9,662 nt of DNA from Pseudomonadota bacterium (GTDB lineage: Bacteria; Pseudomonadota; Gammaproteobacteria; Xanthomonadales; Xanthomonadaceae), in NCBI GenBank assembly GCA_023457475.1, contig JAEWLO010000107.1, positions 1 to 9,662 of the forward strand, given 5' to 3'. The translations under genes were made by a program, and so were the position numbers. The notes below the pieces were generated by a model. That model did not search any database. It had not been told where the DNA came from and was given only the letters and a program-made list of their open reading frames with translations. Below, piece by piece: positions 1 to 6,387 of the stretch (position 1 is the stretch's first letter; every line of letters starts with the position of its first letter).

Positions 1-63
1 GGGCGGGGTGCGGCGGGTCACGCCACTGGGTTGGACCCGGGAGGCGCTGACGCGCTGAAGCGC

Positions 64-90
64 GGGCACACGACCGGCGGTCGTGTGCCC
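64..90 (-). terminator. Strong hairpin just past the metalloprotease stop
   Basis: A perfect 12-bp stem (arms GGGCACACGACC at 64-75 and GGTCGTGTGCCC at 79-90) closes on a 3-base loop. It begins only 6 bases beyond the TAA stop of the minus-strand protease gene. No T-run follows in either direction, so it is not a textbook intrinsic terminator; it may instead protect the mRNA 3' end or act together with Rho. It lacks the GTAG start of the SMAG repeats seen elsewhere in the window. Bases 1-63 hold no gene that can be supported. Confidence 0.5.
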
Positions 91-96
91 TGCCCC

Positions 97-1353
97 TTAA
101 CGGAACGCGGCGATGGCCGCCTTGGTGTTGACCAGCACGCGCTGGTTGTCGGCACTGGCGGCGATGCCCATGGGCACGCCGTTGTAGCTGATGTTCGGGT
201 TGGACCAGAAGTTCAGGCGCGGGCACCCCGAGGTGCAGTCGTACGCCATGATGGTGCGCCAGCGCGAGCCGGTGCTGGGCTGGTAGCGATACCCATGTCC
301 ATAGGCGTACGGACTGGTGCTCGGGTCGGTGGCGAGGTCATGCCGGGCGCTCTGGAGATGACCGATTTCATGTGCGAACGAGTAGTAGCCGGTCGCGCAG
401 TCCCAGTACACCGCCGCGAACGCGGTGGAGGCGCTGGAGCCGATTCCCGACGCCAGCCCGCAGTAACTGCTGTTGTTGATCAGCAGCACCGCCACGTCTG
501 CCGCCGTGCTGTTGCGGGTGGTGTGGATGGCGTCCATGTAGCCGTCGCTGGTGGAGCGGAACCGCGCCAGGTCGGTGCTGAAGTTGCCCGATTCGGTGTA
601 CGACACGGCCGAGTAGTTCGCCAGCTGCAGGGTGATGCCCACGTTGCTGTTGACGTAGCCCTGGTTGGACTCGGCCACCGCCAGCTGCACCAGCGACTGC
701 ATGTTGCCGCCGTAGGCGCTCACCGCAGCATTGGTGGCGGCCACCAGCACCCGGATGGTCGCAGGGGTACCGGACGATGCGGCGGCTGCGGTTGCTTTCT
801 CATCCACCGCCATGTCGATGCGTGGCAGCGCGTTGTAATCGGCGGCCGGATGGTCGGCCGGCATGCGCGACTCGTCCACCTGCACCAGCACGTGCCGCCC
901 ATCGCTGACAGGACGCAGACGATACAGCTGCCCGTCCCTGCGGATGGAGCCAGTGACGGTCTGTCCGTCGCTGACCAGGATCACCGAGTTGCCGGGATCG
1001 TTCGTAGTGGCCTTGCTGGTGAGCTTGTCCGACGCGGCGCGCAACTGCCCGTACCAGATGCTGCCGCCGTCCGGCAGCGCTTCAACGCGCTGCTGCAACG
1101 CCTTCACCTGCGTCCCGAGCAGGGCGAACTCCAGCTGGCGCTGCGCCGGCACCACCGCGGCCGCGTTCACCTTCACTTCTTCCACCGCAGCGGTGGAGGG
1201 TGCCGCCAGCAAGGGCTGCACCGCCGGCTGCGTGGAGGCACTGGCACGGCTGAGCACCGTCACCGGTTCGAACAACGGGGCGGCGGCGGCGGTTCCCGCA
1301 CCGGCCAGGCACAACGCGATCACACCTGCGGTCTTGCTCATCGAACTGGACAT
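97..1353 (-). CDS. Secreted zinc metalloprotease, metzincin (peptidyl-Asp metalloendopeptidase-like, M72)
   Basis: A 418-residue secreted endopeptidase. The ATG at 1353 is chosen because GGAG lies 9 bases upstream and the protein then opens with a typical signal peptide: K7, a hydrophobic stretch about 9-20, and an Ala-rich cleavage site near A25. The open frame extends to an ATG at 1422, but that would bury the signal peptide. Residues about 26-197 look like a propeptide. The catalytic domain starts near TIRVLVAAT (199). The zinc motif HEIGHLQSARH spans 328-338 and a Met-turn IMAYDC follows with Met369, the metzincin arrangement. The spacing fits HExxHxxGxxH, but the usual Gly is Ser. Four cysteines (298, 319, 373, 377) could form two disulfides outside the cytoplasm. 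The C-terminal CPRLNFWSNP stretch recalls bacterial peptidyl-Asp (Asp-N type) proteases; the exact cleavage specificity is inferred from resemblance only. It is transcribed divergently from the DUF2235 gene. Confidence 0.85.
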   Translation of the reverse strand: MSSSMSKTAGVIALCLAGAGTAAAAPLFEPVTVLSRASASTQPAVQPLLAAPSTAAVEEVKVNAAAVVPAQRQLEFALLGTQVKALQQRVEALPDGGSIWYGQLRAASDKLTSKATTNDPGNSVILVSDGQTVTGSIRRDGQLYRLRPVSDGRHVLVQVDESRMPADHPAADYNALPRIDMAVDEKATAAAASSGTPATIRVLVAATNAAVSAYGGNMQSLVQLAVAESNQGYVNSNVGITLQLANYSAVSYTESGNFSTDLARFRSTSDGYMDAIHTTRNSTAADVAVLLINNSSYCGLASGIGSSASTAFAAVYWDCATGYYSFAHEIGHLQSARHDLATDPSTSPYAYGHGYRYQPSTGSRWRTIMAYDCTSGCPRLNFWSNPNISYNGVPMGIAASADNQRVLVNTKAAIAAFR

Positions 1354-1536
1354 CGTGTCGTTCTCCGTGAGTGAAACGTGAGTGGATGAGTCTGCTGCCG
1401 CCCCTTTCGGCTGCGGCTCCATATGGCTTCAATCCCGCGTGTGAATTCAATAGCGACCCTCAGTCACTATCCGGAACTGTGATCGACGGCCACGACGGTT
1501 CAGCAATGTCGCGTTCGGCCCGGTTTCGCGCTAACG

Positions 1537-1550
1537 TGAAAGCGCTTCGA
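1537..1550. promoter_or_regulatory. Possible LacI-family-like operator upstream of the DUF2235 gene
   Basis: The 14-mer TGAAAGCGCTTCGA contains the perfect 8-bp palindrome AAGCGCTT centred on CG, and the full 14-mer is symmetric at 10 of 14 positions. A palindrome with a central CG in this form is typical of LacI-family operators. It ends 16 bases before the ATG at 1567 and immediately precedes the ribosome-binding site (GGGG at 1553-1556), a place where a bound repressor could block transcription. No regulator gene is present in the window and chance occurrence cannot be excluded. Confidence 0.25.
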
Positions 1551-1566
1551 TTGGGGAACCGACGCC

Positions 1567-3030
1567 ATGGCAGTTCTGCTCCAGATCGGCCTGTTCTTTG
1601 ACGGCACCCGCAACAACGCCGACAACCTGTTGCACGCCGCGCGCCCTTCCGGCCGCCCCCTGCCCGCACCGCGCACGCCAACCCCGGCGGCACTGGCCGA
1701 CGATGCCTCGCCCTATCAGAGCCGGATCACCAGCAGCTACAGCAATGGGCTGACCAACATCGCGCGGCTGCACGCGCTGTATCCGGACCACCGCGAGGCA
1801 CCCTCCGCACCTTCCAGCCACCTCTCGCTTGCCATCTACATCGAGGGCTCCGGCACCCGCACCGGTGAGGAAGACGACCTGATGGGCCTGGCCTTCGGCG
1901 TCGGCCGCAGTGGCGCGATGGCGAAGGTGCACCGCGCGCTCGACACCCTTTTGCCGGATGCGCTGCGCACGCTGGCGGCACGAATACCGGACTCAACCGT
2001 GCGTGACGTCCGTGTGGACCTGTTCGGCTTCTCGCGCGGAGCCGCATCGGCGCGCGAGGCGGTGAATCAACTCAATCGCACCGGCGGCCATGACTGGCTG
2101 CGCGAGCAGCTGCACCGCACGGGGTGGGCGATCGCCTCCGGGGTCCCACTGCGAACGCGCCCCGTGCGATTCGTCGGACTGTTCGACACGGTCGTCGCCA
2201 TCGCCTCGCGCAGGCGCGAAGACCTGCCCCAGGTGGCACTCGCTGCTGGCTGTGCCGATGCCGTTGTGCAGCTCGTCGCGCGCGATGAACATCGCGAACA
2301 CTTCGCGCTGACCACCGTCGCGCCCGCGCACGAGGAGATCGCCCTGCCCGGCGCGCACGCGAACATCGGCGGTGGCTACGACCAGCGCATCGAAGGTCCA
2401 AAGCTGCTCACCCGCCCGCAGGGTCAGCGCCTGCGCAACCACACCGTGCCGGACCTCGAAGCACCGCCCCTCGCGCTGTTGAAGGCAACCGCGGTTTACA
2501 GGCAGGCGCAGGCGGCATGCACACGCTGGCAGCAGGCTTTGGGCCTGGGCGACGACGCGATCTGGGTGGATGTGTGGCACCGCTGGCAGCAGATGCGCAT
2601 CGCCGGCAGTGACAGCGTGCTGCCGCAGTGGGTGCTGTTCGCACAGGCGGCGGTGGTGCTCAAGCGTGAGATCGACTGGCGGTATCAGCTCGTGGCGATG
2701 CGCGTGATGCATCAGCGCGCGGTGGCCGCAGGCGTGGCGTGGAAGCAGTCGCCCGATGAGGTGCCAGGGTATGCATTGCCGGTGGAGTTGCAGCCGATTG
2801 CAGCGCGGTTGATGGCGGGACAGGCATTGAGTGGAGCGCAGGAGACGTTGTTGCGGCAGAAATATCTGATGCAGTCGGCGCACTGGAACTTCGATGCGCT
2901 GGGGGACACCGCGTTGTTGTATGCGGCGGATGAGGGGACGAAGGAGTTGCCGTATCGGCCGGGGCCGGGATTGTTCTACATCAACCGGCCGACAGAGGAT
3001 GGAAACCGTGTGGTATTGCAGAACGTTTGA
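1567..3030 (+). CDS. DUF2235 / Tle1-like alpha-beta hydrolase (putative phospholipase)
   Basis: A 487-residue protein with the DUF2235 (T6SS phospholipase effector Tle1-like) fold signature. In order: FFDGTRNN at 10-17, the nucleophile elbow GFSRG at 154-158 (Ser156), FVGLFDTV with Asp207, and PGAHANIGGGY at 261-271 with His264, giving a complete Ser-Asp-His triad. Family members characterised as Tle1 are phospholipases delivered by type VI secretion. The substrate here is inferred. Residues from about 290 onward show no motif I recognise. There is no signal peptide or membrane segment, so any export would need a secretion machine. GGGG 10 bases before the ATG serves as ribosome-binding site. 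No VgrG, PAAR, adaptor or immunity gene is adjacent: the neighbour upstream is a divergent protease and downstream is the convergent DUF455 gene. Codon use changes near 2760, after which 11 of 13 Leu codons are TTG, against 2 of 22 in the first 178 codons. A housekeeping or regulatory hydrolase role remains possible. Confidence 0.85.
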   Translation: MAVLLQIGLFFDGTRNNADNLLHAARPSGRPLPAPRTPTPAALADDASPYQSRITSSYSNGLTNIARLHALYPDHREAPSAPSSHLSLAIYIEGSGTRTGEEDDLMGLAFGVGRSGAMAKVHRALDTLLPDALRTLAARIPDSTVRDVRVDLFGFSRGAASAREAVNQLNRTGGHDWLREQLHRTGWAIASGVPLRTRPVRFVGLFDTVVAIASRRREDLPQVALAAGCADAVVQLVARDEHREHFALTTVAPAHEEIALPGAHANIGGGYDQRIEGPKLLTRPQGQRLRNHTVPDLEAPPLALLKATAVYRQAQAACTRWQQALGLGDDAIWVDVWHRWQQMRIAGSDSVLPQWVLFAQAAVVLKREIDWRYQLVAMRVMHQRAVAAGVAWKQSPDEVPGYALPVELQPIAARLMAGQALSGAQETLLRQKYLMQSAHWNFDALGDTALLYAADEGTKELPYRPGPGLFYINRPTEDGNRVVLQNV

Positions 3031-3193
3031 CGCATTACGTCGATTCGGGGTCATGCCCCATCGCGCGTTGAACCGTTATTGGCAGTCGATAGGGATGCGA
3101 CCCTACCGCTCTTCCCGTGGCCACCGACAAGCTGTCGAAGGCCGGCCGGGGCGGGTTTGCGGGAATCCAACAGCGGACACGCATGGCGTATCC
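3031..3193. other. Convergent intergenic region with small inverted repeats
   Basis: These 163 bases separate the 3' ends of the DUF2235 gene (plus) and the DUF455 gene (minus). They hold only short hairpins: GGGG/CCCC at 3047-3059, TAGGG/CCCTA at 3090-3105 (reading GTAG at its minus-strand start, possibly a decayed SMAG repeat), and CGACA/TGTCG at 3125-3137. None has a T-run, so none is a convincing intrinsic terminator. No gene is supported here. Confidence 0.35.
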
Positions 3194-4033
3194 CTACGCG
3201 GAACCGGCGGCGTCGATCAGGTCGGCGAGTTCTTCTTCGTCGAAGCCGGCAAGCAACCGGGCTTCGAGATTGAAAGGACCGTTGAGGTAGCCACCGGCGT
3301 GTTCGCGCAGCAGCGCGATGAAGCGCGCTCGCGGCTCCACGCCCGCACGTGCGCAGTACCAACGGTACCAGCGCGAACCCGCCGCCACGTGCGCCACTTC
3401 CTCGCGCAGGATCACCTCCAGCACGTCGGCTGTCGCGTGGTCGTTGGACGAGCGCAGCTTGGTGATCATGCCTGGCGTCACGTCCAGCCCCCGCGCCTCC
3501 AGCACGCGCGGCACCAGCGCCATGCGGGCCAGTCCGTCGTGCGCGGTGCGCTCGCACATTTCCCACAGCCCGTTGTGCGCCGGCAGGTCGCCGTACGCAT
3601 GTCCATGCGCCTGCAACCGTTCGTGCAGCAACAGGAAGTGCCGCGACTCATCGTCGGCCACCCCCACCCAGTCCGCATGGAACGACGGCGGCAGACCGCG
3701 GAAGCGGTACACGGCATCCCAGGCCAGGTCGATCGCATTGAGCTCGATGTGCGCGATGGCGTGGATGAACGCCGCGCGTCCTTCAACGCTGCCCAGGCCC
3801 CGCCGCGGCACCTCGCGCGGATGCACCAGACGCAGCTGCGGCGGTCGGCCCGGCATCCGGATCGACTCCGCCGGTGGGGCGTCGACTGACGCCTTCAAGT
3901 GACCCGCCCGGTACTGCCGCGCGTAGTGCTGGGTCAGCGCCACCTTGCGCAGTGGATCCGCTTCCGCCATGCACTGCTGCGCCGCGCACAGCAGGTCGTT
4001 GGCCGCGTCGTCGGGCGGCAGCGGTGCGCTCAC
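3194..4033 (-). CDS. DUF455 family ferritin-like di-iron protein
   Basis: A 279-residue soluble protein of the DUF455 (COG2833) ferritin-like family, whose function is not established. The GTG at 4033 is preferred: GAGG lies 6 bases upstream and the resulting length is what I expect for the family, whereas the longer open frame would run deep into purF. Likely di-iron ligands are spread over a four-helix pattern: Glu97 in AHIELNAID, Glu129 and His132 in DDESRH, Glu179 (less certain), and Glu212 and His215 in REEVAH. The two ExxH motifs are the clearest sign, and the arrangement recalls the tRNA hydroxylase MiaE and other ferritin-like oxygenases. It is the last gene of the unit, beginning 8 bases after the purF stop, so it should be co-translated with PurF. 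An oxidase, hydroxylase or iron-handling role is inference. There is no membrane segment or signal peptide. Confidence 0.85.
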   Translation of the reverse strand: MSAPLPPDDAANDLLCAAQQCMAEADPLRKVALTQHYARQYRAGHLKASVDAPPAESIRMPGRPPQLRLVHPREVPRRGLGSVEGRAAFIHAIAHIELNAIDLAWDAVYRFRGLPPSFHADWVGVADDESRHFLLLHERLQAHGHAYGDLPAHNGLWEMCERTAHDGLARMALVPRVLEARGLDVTPGMITKLRSSNDHATADVLEVILREEVAHVAAGSRWYRWYCARAGVEPRARFIALLREHAGGYLNGPFNLEARLLAGFDEEELADLIDAAGSA

Positions 4034-4044
4034 AGCTGGCCTCA
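4034..4044 (-). promoter_or_regulatory. Ribosome-binding site overlapping the purF stop codon
   Basis: On the minus strand the purF stop TGA (4042-4044) forms part of the sequence TGAGG. The GAGG at 4040-4043 sits 6 bases before the GTG at 4033. This settles the DUF455 start and implies that ribosomes ending purF can reinitiate on the next gene (translational coupling). Confidence 0.75.
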
Positions 4045-5508
4045 GGCGCGGCGCTTGTGCTTGGCGTCGTCCGAACGGAGCTGCTGGATGCGTTCGAAGT
4101 AGCCCGGCTCGATCCCGGTCGGGTATACACCGGTGAAGCACGAAGAATCGAACGACTTCAGCTCCTGGTTGCCCTCGCTCACCGCCGCTTCCATGTCCTC
4201 GATATCCTGGTAGATCAACCAGTCGCACCCCAGGTGCGCTTCGATCTGCTCCACGGTGCGATTGTGCGCCACCAGCTCTTCGGCGGCCGGCATGTCGATG
4301 CCGTAGATGTTCGGGTAGCGCACCGGCGGCGCGGCACTGGCCAGGTAGACCTTGCGCGCGCCTGCATCGCGTGCCATCTGCACGATCTGCTGGCTGGTGG
4401 TGCCACGCACGATGGAGTCGTCGACCAGCAGCACCACGCGGTTGCGGAACTCCAGGTGGATCGGGTTGAGTTTGCGCCGCACCGACTTCACCCGCTCACC
4501 CTGCCCCGGCATGATGAAGGTGCGGCCGATGTAACGGTTCTTGATGAAGCCTTCGCGGTACTTCACCCCGAGCACATTGGAGATTTCCAGCGCGGCGTCG
4601 CGCGAGGTGTCCGGGATCGGAATGATGGTGTCGATGTCGTGGTCCGGGCGCAGGCGCAGGATCTTCTCACCCAGCTTGATGCCCATGCGCATGCGCGCCT
4701 TGTGCACCGAGACATTGTCGATCATCGAATCCGGGCGCGCGAAGTACACGTACTCGAAGATGCACGGCGTGTGTTCCACCGGCTCCGCGCAGACCTCGGA
4801 GAACAGTTCGCCACGCGCGGTGATGACCAGTGCCTCGCCCGGGCGCACGTCGCGCACGCGCTGGAAGCCCAGCACGTCCAGCGCAGCCGACTCGGAAGCC
4901 ACGATGTATTCGTCGCCTTCGGCGTGCGCGCGCTTGCCCAGCACCAGCGGGCGGATACCATGCGGATCGCGGAAGGCGACCAGGCCCAGCCCGAGCACTA
5001 CGCTGATGACCGCGTAGCCGCCCTTGCAGCGACGGTGCACGCCGGCCACGGCGCGGATCGCCGCCTCCGGCGTGAGCTGGCGCTGTGCGTCCAGTTCATA
5101 GGCGAACACGTTCAGCAGCACTTCGCTGTCCGAATCGGTGTTGACGTTGCGGCGGTCCTGCTCGAACACCTGCTGGCGCAGGGCTTCGGTATTGATGAGA
5201 TTGCCGTTGTGGGCCAGCGCGATGCCGTAGGGCGAATTGACGTAGAACGGCTGTGCCTCGTCCATGCCTTCCGAACCGGCGGTCGGGTAGCGCACGTGGG
5301 CAATGCCCACCCGCCCTTCCAGGGTGGACATGCGCTTGGCATCGAACACGTCGCGGACCAGGCCGTTGGCCTTCTGCACGCGCAGGCGGGTGCCGTCGGC
5401 GGTGGCGATGCCCGCCGCGTCCTGGCCACGGTGCTGAAGGACGGTCAGGCCGTCATACAACTGCCCGGCAACATTCTGGTTGCCGACGATACCGACGATG
5501 CCACACAT
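4042..5508 (-). CDS. purF: Amidophosphoribosyltransferase (PurF)
   Basis: A 488-residue cytoplasmic enzyme catalysing the first committed step of purine synthesis: PRPP plus glutamine gives 5-phosphoribosylamine. The ATG at 5508 is chosen because it places Cys2 directly after Met as the N-terminal glutaminase nucleophile (MCGIVGIVG) and has GGAG 9 bases upstream. There is therefore no propeptide of the Bacillus kind. The glutaminase domain occupies about 1-230, with HRGQDAAG at 26-33 and AHNGNL at 99-104. The phosphoribosyltransferase half has IPDTS near 298-302 and the PRPP loop VDDSIVRGTTS at 362-372. Cys249 (CIFEYVYFARPDS) and Cys457 (CFTGVYP) match two cluster cysteines of the Fe-S-type enzymes, but the other two positions are Asn and Asp, so an Fe-S cluster is not expected, as in E. 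coli. cvpA ends 29 bases upstream; the DUF455 gene follows after 8 bases. No PurR-type operator was recognised. Confidence 0.97.
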   Translation of the reverse strand: MCGIVGIVGNQNVAGQLYDGLTVLQHRGQDAAGIATADGTRLRVQKANGLVRDVFDAKRMSTLEGRVGIAHVRYPTAGSEGMDEAQPFYVNSPYGIALAHNGNLINTEALRQQVFEQDRRNVNTDSDSEVLLNVFAYELDAQRQLTPEAAIRAVAGVHRRCKGGYAVISVVLGLGLVAFRDPHGIRPLVLGKRAHAEGDEYIVASESAALDVLGFQRVRDVRPGEALVITARGELFSEVCAEPVEHTPCIFEYVYFARPDSMIDNVSVHKARMRMGIKLGEKILRLRPDHDIDTIIPIPDTSRDAALEISNVLGVKYREGFIKNRYIGRTFIMPGQGERVKSVRRKLNPIHLEFRNRVVLLVDDSIVRGTTSQQIVQMARDAGARKVYLASAAPPVRYPNIYGIDMPAAEELVAHNRTVEQIEAHLGCDWLIYQDIEDMEAAVSEGNQELKSFDSSCFTGVYPTGIEPGYFERIQQLRSDDAKHKRRA

Positions 5509-5537
5509 GGTGCGAATCTCCGCTGGGCTGGACCCAG

Positions 5538-6332
5538 TTACTGTGAAGGTGGCCGTGCCTGGCCGGGGGACCCTTTCCGTGCCGGATCGGGCTCGTCCGG
5601 ACGCACAAGCGCCGGATCGGGTTGGGAGGTACCGCTGGCGTTGCCGGCCCACACATCGGCGGGGTCTCCCGCAGGCGGCGGGGTCGTCTCATCCAGCGGT
5701 CGCGGCCATCCGCGTCCACCCAGCAACTGGCCAAGGACGCCATTATCGCCTGTCTCGCCCGGCTTGCCCAACCCCGGCAGGGGCAGTTGGGCCATGTTCA
5801 CTTCCGGCAGGGCGGTCGGCAGGCCCTGCAGCTGCTGCATGTCCCGAAGGTCGGGCAGCGCCGGCAGGTCGGGCATGCGCGGCATCCTGGCCTGCATCCA
5901 ACCCACTCCCGGGTTGAGCAGCTGGCGCAGGTACGAATCGCGCCAGCTGGCTTCACGGGTCAGCGGCGTATACGAGCCCAGCAGCAGCAGAGCGCAGCCG
6001 ATGAGTGCCCCGCGCGCCACACCCAATCCAGCGCCCATCATGCGGTCGGCACCGTTCAGGCTGGTCGAGCGCACCGTCTGACGCACCACCAGGCCGATCG
6101 CCCACACCGAGACCATCACCAGCAGGAACACGGTGAGATAGCCGGCGACGTAGTGCCCGGTGCCGGGGGCTGCCGGGGCCGACCACCACCCGGCGGCGGC
6201 ACGGCCGAACATCAGCGATGCCCAGCCGCCCAACAGCCATGACAGGGTGCTGATGACGATGCTGACGAAGCCACGCATCACGCCCAACAGGGTGGAGATG
6301 CCGATCACCGCCAGCAGCACGAAATCGATCAT
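5538..6332 (-). CDS. cvpA: CvpA family membrane protein with long proline-rich C-terminal tail
   Basis: A 264-residue inner-membrane protein of the CvpA (colicin V production) family, the usual upstream neighbour of purF. Its biochemical function is not settled; the family has been linked to envelope homeostasis. The hydrophobic segments lie at about 4-18, 21-43, 62-84 and 102-121. The family core ADRMMGAGLGVARGAL (95-110), with the D-R-x-x-G and R-G elements, is intact. AGGG 6 bases before the ATG supports the start. The conserved part ends near residue 140. E. coli CvpA is about 160 residues, so roughly 110 extra residues follow. They are rich in Pro, Leu, Gly and Asp, with repeated LP/MP steps from 149 to 191 (for example MPDLPALPDL), and are predicted disordered. 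Codon use in the tail is like the rest of the gene, and the stop is followed after 29 bases by purF. Confidence 0.92.
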   Translation of the reverse strand: MIDFVLLAVIGISTLLGVMRGFVSIVISTLSWLLGGWASLMFGRAAAGWWSAPAAPGTGHYVAGYLTVFLLVMVSVWAIGLVVRQTVRSTSLNGADRMMGAGLGVARGALIGCALLLLGSYTPLTREASWRDSYLRQLLNPGVGWMQARMPRMPDLPALPDLRDMQQLQGLPTALPEVNMAQLPLPGLGKPGETGDNGVLGQLLGGRGWPRPLDETTPPPAGDPADVWAGNASGTSQPDPALVRPDEPDPARKGSPGQARPPSQ

Positions 6333-6387
6333 GCGATCCCTCGCTCAAGGCAGGGGCGAAGCGTGCGACGCGGGCGCAGGGCCAGCA

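Noticed and set aside
97..1353. Lipoprotein signal in the metalloprotease (Cys15 in the hydrophobic stretch)
   Set aside because: The residue before Cys15 is Leu rather than Gly or Ala, and an Ala-rich signal peptidase I site follows at about residue 25.
1440..1493. Two TGTGA half-sites (1440-1444 and 1478-1482) suggesting CRP/Clp control of the divergent pair
   Set aside because: The partner half-sites are poor: TAGCG matches TCACA at 2 of 5, and the second fits only with 7-base spacing. Neither forms a credible full site.
3090..3105. Third SMAG repeat between the DUF2235 and DUF455 genes
   Set aside because: GTAG is present on the minus strand, but the stem is only 5 bp and not GC-dense, so it is at best a remnant.
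4042..5508. Possible Fe-S cluster in PurF
   Set aside because: Only two of the four expected cysteine positions (249 and 457) are cysteine; the others are Asn and Asp, and there is no propeptide.
3874..6081. A 735-codon open frame on the plus strand opposite purF and cvpA
   Set aside because: It is antisense to two clear genes. Its product is rich in Arg, His, Ala and Gly with no motif, as expected for the opposite strand of GC-rich coding DNA.
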